From Populus alba (taxonomy: Eukaryota; Streptophyta; Magnoliopsida; Malpighiales; Salicaceae): 64,000 bases of DNA. The stretch spans positions 4,135,493-4,199,492 of the forward strand of contig NC_133287.1 of assembly GCF_005239225.2 (NCBI RefSeq), given 5' to 3'. The notes beneath the pieces are model-generated. The model saw only the letters and a list, made by a program, of their open reading frames with translations. It made no database searches and had not been told where the DNA came from. Both the position numbers and the translations under genes were made by a program. This document shows, in pieces, positions 60,583 to 64,000 of the stretch; the stretch's first letter is position 1, and each line of letters begins with the position of its first letter.

Positions 60583-61692
60583 TAGGGAAATATTGATAAA
60601 TTGATCTTAGTTTAGTAGTTGGGTTATGGATATCCGATGAATACTCAATACCATAAGTTTATATTCAAATATTAAAAGTATGCGCAAGCTATCCCGAACA
60701 TCCACGTTAATAAAACAAAATATCAAAAAATTTATACTCGGGTTAGTTACAAATCTAATATATATATAGATACTCATTCCATCCCTAATAATCATCGATA
60801 AGACATGTAAATGAGTAATAACCATTTACAAGAAGAGAGGTAAACGAATCACATCTACAATTCATGTGAAGGAAAAATTACTAGAACTTTTAAATATAAA
60901 TAACAACGAATGCAAGCCTCGAATCGACTTATAGGGAAAACAATAGCGGACAACTACCTCTTGCCATGGGCCTTGGCTGTCCGCTATAACAACCCTAGCT
61001 ATTTGGGTATTGGTCAAAATGGATGGCTTGGTGGTTTGCTGGGACAACCTTGACCACTAAATTATAGGTTTTATCTTAATGACAAACCCAAGTGTTAATC
61101 AAGCCTCAACCCAACCATTAACTACTCTGGGATCGAATTCCAATTCTACACGGATTCCACCGACACACCACAATGCTAAATTGTGTTTGGATGAGAGGTA
61201 GTTTAGTTCTTTTTTAGGTAAAAAGCATGTTTTTTTAACTTTTAGAGGTGTGATTTGTGCTTAAAAGGTGTTGTGCTTTTAGAAAAAAACCACCACACCT
61301 CCCAGCCATACACAATAACACCTTGACTTTCATGCAGCACAAAACATATGTTCTCACATATAGTTTTATAGTGGTACGTATCTGAAACATAATTTTCCAT
61401 GAACATACGATATTCCTCTCAACTTCACGACAAAATTTCTCCGAAAGCCAAGGTACTCGAGTAGAGGTTTATTGGGTTATTATTGCACTTCGAATCAAAC
61501 ATGGAGTTTTCTTTCTATGTGATAGTTGCCGGAAATGTGTGGGAAGATGGGGTATCTAAATTGAAAGCCAAAGTGGTTTCGTCCTCCGGCAGTAAAAGTA
61601 CTGGCTTAGATCAAGGCATGAGAACTGTTGCCGCCAGGTCATTGGGATAACCACAGGAAAAGTACCTTCTACAGAGAACTTCAAAGTTTTGA
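60583..61692. other. Intergenic region and phosphorylase 3' flank
   Basis: No recognised gene. The last 150-200 bases before 61692 are probably the 3' UTR of the phosphorylase gene. Confidence 0.4.
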
Positions 61693-64000
61693 TTAGAATG
61701 GACATCTGCAGGGTTCGATTCCCCAAGTCTTCTCCGCATATTCTTCAATTGTTCTATCACTGCTAAATCTTCCAGACCCAGCAGTGCTCAGGATGCTCAT
61801 CCGAGTCCACTTCTCTTGATCAACAAATGCTTTATCAGCAGCAGCCTGCAGTTGAATAGTGTAAGCGTAGGATTCTTGGAACCGTTTCAAGTTGTAGAAC
61901 ACCAAAATGCTTGACTTTTGGGAATTTCAGTAGAACAAAAGATTACCTGTGCCTCTAGATAGCTCTGGAAGTCGTAACCAAGAAGGTAAAAGTCATTGCC
62001 ACCCTCCACCTTGTCACATAAGGATTCAAAATAGTCTTGGAAGCCAAAATAGCCATCTCGAACCATCCTACATGCAATAGTATGATAAAATTAAATTACC
62101 AAAAATTCTATCACAATCCAAAGAAGTGTCTTGCTCAGCATACAAAACACAACCTGCGTCAGAAACACCGAAAAATTGATGTCCAAAGCATTTACCTGGT
62201 TTGCTGGAAATGATTTTGAAAGGCAAGTGATTTGGGGGGCGGGGTTTCCAAGTTTAATTACATTACATACCTTACAACACGAGCAAATTGAAGAGGCACT
62301 TTAAGGGTAGGTCCTTTCTCGCGCAAAGCTGGTACTTCATGCATTTTTGCACCAAATAAAAACTGAGCCAAAAATGACAGCATCAGAAATGTATTCCCCC
62401 ATTGAGTGCTAGCACATTCATGCCAAACGATTGGTGTCTAGTTACGAAATACAACACAGGTAACCAGTTGACAGAAACCTATGATTTTGCAAGTGGTGAT
62501 GCAGACATGCAGAAACCGAGAAGAAAAGCATTGATTGGTTTTGTAAACCTCATTTCAGATAGCACATACCATGTTATCTTTCCCTATTTCTTCCATAATT
62601 TCAACTGTAGAACCATCTTCTGTGGCTAGAAGTAAACATCCATTCATCAAAAATTTCATGCTGCCAGTACCTGATGCCTCATGCCCTGCAGTGCTGCATA
62701 AAATCATGCATATTACATGAGAAATCCTACATATTTCAGATAAAGTTAAATCTAATGGACAACCAATTAGAAAAGGAAAGATCACAAGGAAAAGAAAAGG
62801 ACTTTGAACCAAGGCCCAACTCAATATTCTACATTCTATCATGCAATACAACCACTTTAACATTATAAAAAAAAAAAAAAAAAATTAAACAAAAGCAGAC
62901 AAGTAATCTAGAGAATGGATCAGAAAAGTGAAAAAAACATAGTTGACTATTATCATCTAGAAAGTCAGTTAGTGCACTTACACAATTAGAGGGAAGTATT
63001 TCATATGTTAAGTGAAATATAATTTAAAAATATGTTTGGTTACAAAAAACAATTGCAATCTTACAAGCCCTTTTGTTTTGACTTTATTTATCCCCTTTTA
63101 GGATACTTGGGATGAACAATTTATCAGAATCAGAAAGGTAGCAATCCAAACTGACCTTTTAAGCTAGAATTTATCGGGTTAAAAACTTCTAATGGTTCTT
63201 GCAACATTTACAAATTCTCCATTGATTTGGCGCAGGGAATATTCATTTATCATCAACTCAATAATGAATTAAACCATTGATTTGGCGCAGGGAATATTCA
63301 TTTATCATCAACTCAATAATGAATTAAATAAGTTAAATAGAAGATAATTGCGGTTGAGTCTAAAGTTGGAATCCAATTGGTGCACCATATTATTTACAGA
63401 CCTTATGTGCTGCGAAAGGTCAGCCCCTGGTATTACTAACTCAGCAACAGAGACATTGTAATCAGGTATAAAAACCTGTAGGAGATTATAAACAAGAAAC
63501 TGAATCAAAACAATAGATAAACAAAACCTTGAAATAACAGGAGCAGAGATAATTCGTCAGTTAGTTCCAAATGATACTGCGATAAAACAAGCAGAAGACC
63601 AAGAAAAATAATCTTGGACAGATAAGATGTTTTATATTTTTTATTCTATACCAAAAACAATATGCCTTCTCAAGACAGCATGTAGGGAAGGGAGGAGAAA
63701 TATTACAGCGTAAGGGTATATAAGTCAGGCTTGAGGCATGGTGATCCACACATACTATTGAAAACTATAGTAAAAAAAACACTAGAAAGTTACAAGCATA
63801 CTAAATCAAGCATTTATAAATAAGAAAATAAACTGATGAGAAAAGAAACAAATTTCTCTGGCAACAATTGAGAACATAAGAAAGTTAGAAATAGAAGAGT
63901 TTAACAAAATTTCCACACAAGGAAACTAGTAATTTAAACTGAGTTAACTGATGTCTCATCAGAAGTGGTATAAGAAAACAGCTGAATACTATTAGGAGAA
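61693..64000 (-). CDS. Alpha-glucan phosphorylase, last five exons (5' part beyond the window)
   Basis: The enzyme releases glucose-1-phosphate from alpha-1,4-glucans using pyridoxal phosphate. Five in-frame exons cover the C-terminal 187 residues: 63475-63402, 62693-62570, 62362-62271, 62067-61947 and 61845-61693. The order is [20 protein letters not shown], then [19 protein letters not shown], which holds the PLP-binding Lys in the family signature EASGxGxMKxxMN, then [24 protein letters not shown], and the C-terminus [19 protein letters not shown] and RCPF. Compared with the plastidic (PHS1) and cytosolic (PHS2) plant enzymes, the signature reads GHEASGTGS rather than GMEASGTSN and the following region is divergent ([13 protein letters not shown]). 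It may be the third, less studied plant type annotated in some dicots as glycogen phosphorylase 1-like. Bases 63476-64000 look intronic. Confidence 0.92.

Overview
The window is nuclear DNA from a dicot plant, most likely a poplar or close relative (Salicaceae). That is inferred from intron-rich plant genes, AT-rich intergenic DNA, plant Copia, hAT and TRIM-like elements and a nuclear-type tRNA-Asp gene; no search was run. Recognised host genes are a MACPF cell-death regulator (NSL1-like, 1702-5502 +), a DYW-type pentatricopeptide repeat RNA-editing protein (6354-9214 -), a 42-residue membrane microprotein split by one intron (11265-11652 -), an NFD6/NOXY-like first exon (21735-21875 -), a plant-specific protein of unknown function in three exons (22775-25391 -), tRNA-Asp(GUC) (42342-42413 +), an E6-like secreted Asn/Tyr-rich protein (49551-50372 -), a conserved plant protein of unknown function (53021-53485 -), a nine-exon coiled-coil protein with a C-terminal membrane anchor (54445-57133 -), and the 3' end of a divergent alpha-glucan phosphorylase gene (61693 to the right edge, -).

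Mobile DNA fills much of the middle. A 3.8 kb non-autonomous LTR retrotransposon lies at 14276-18084 in minus orientation with duplication AAAGC. A very young 4.7 kb Copia element lies at 30994-35692 with duplication AATGC; its two LTRs differ at one base I could see. A complete hAT transposon with transposase lies at 36346-40679 with duplication GTCTGGAT. An old TRIM-like LTR pair at 44520-47251 carries a nested MITE, and a second copy of that MITE lies at 48123-48405. Lone exons of a Di19 gene and a DTX42-type MATE gene near 20.6-21.2 kb look like captured or stranded gene pieces. A TIM23 pseudogene with its front end present three times in tandem lies at 59190-60582.

Two features bear on assembly quality. 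Bases 1-840 are a near-identical copy of 53316-54149, and the left copy ends at a run of exactly 500 N. Genes and elements in the left two thirds carry many single-base, mostly homopolymer, length changes that break otherwise well conserved reading frames, whereas the genes between about 49.5 kb and the right edge read cleanly through many exons. The simplest reading is a lower-quality consensus on the left plus a redundant contig end, not wholesale pseudogenisation.

There is no operon-like cooperation. Neighbours act separately: NSL1 in restraint of cell death, the PPR protein in organelle RNA editing, phosphorylase in glucan turnover, and the E6-like protein in the cell wall or secretory route. 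I found no clear new biological system. The most unusual items are the triplicated TIM23 pseudogene, the split microprotein gene, the lone-exon cluster beside a Helitron-like hairpin, and the contrast between nearly identical LTRs and a broken gag-pol in the Copia element.
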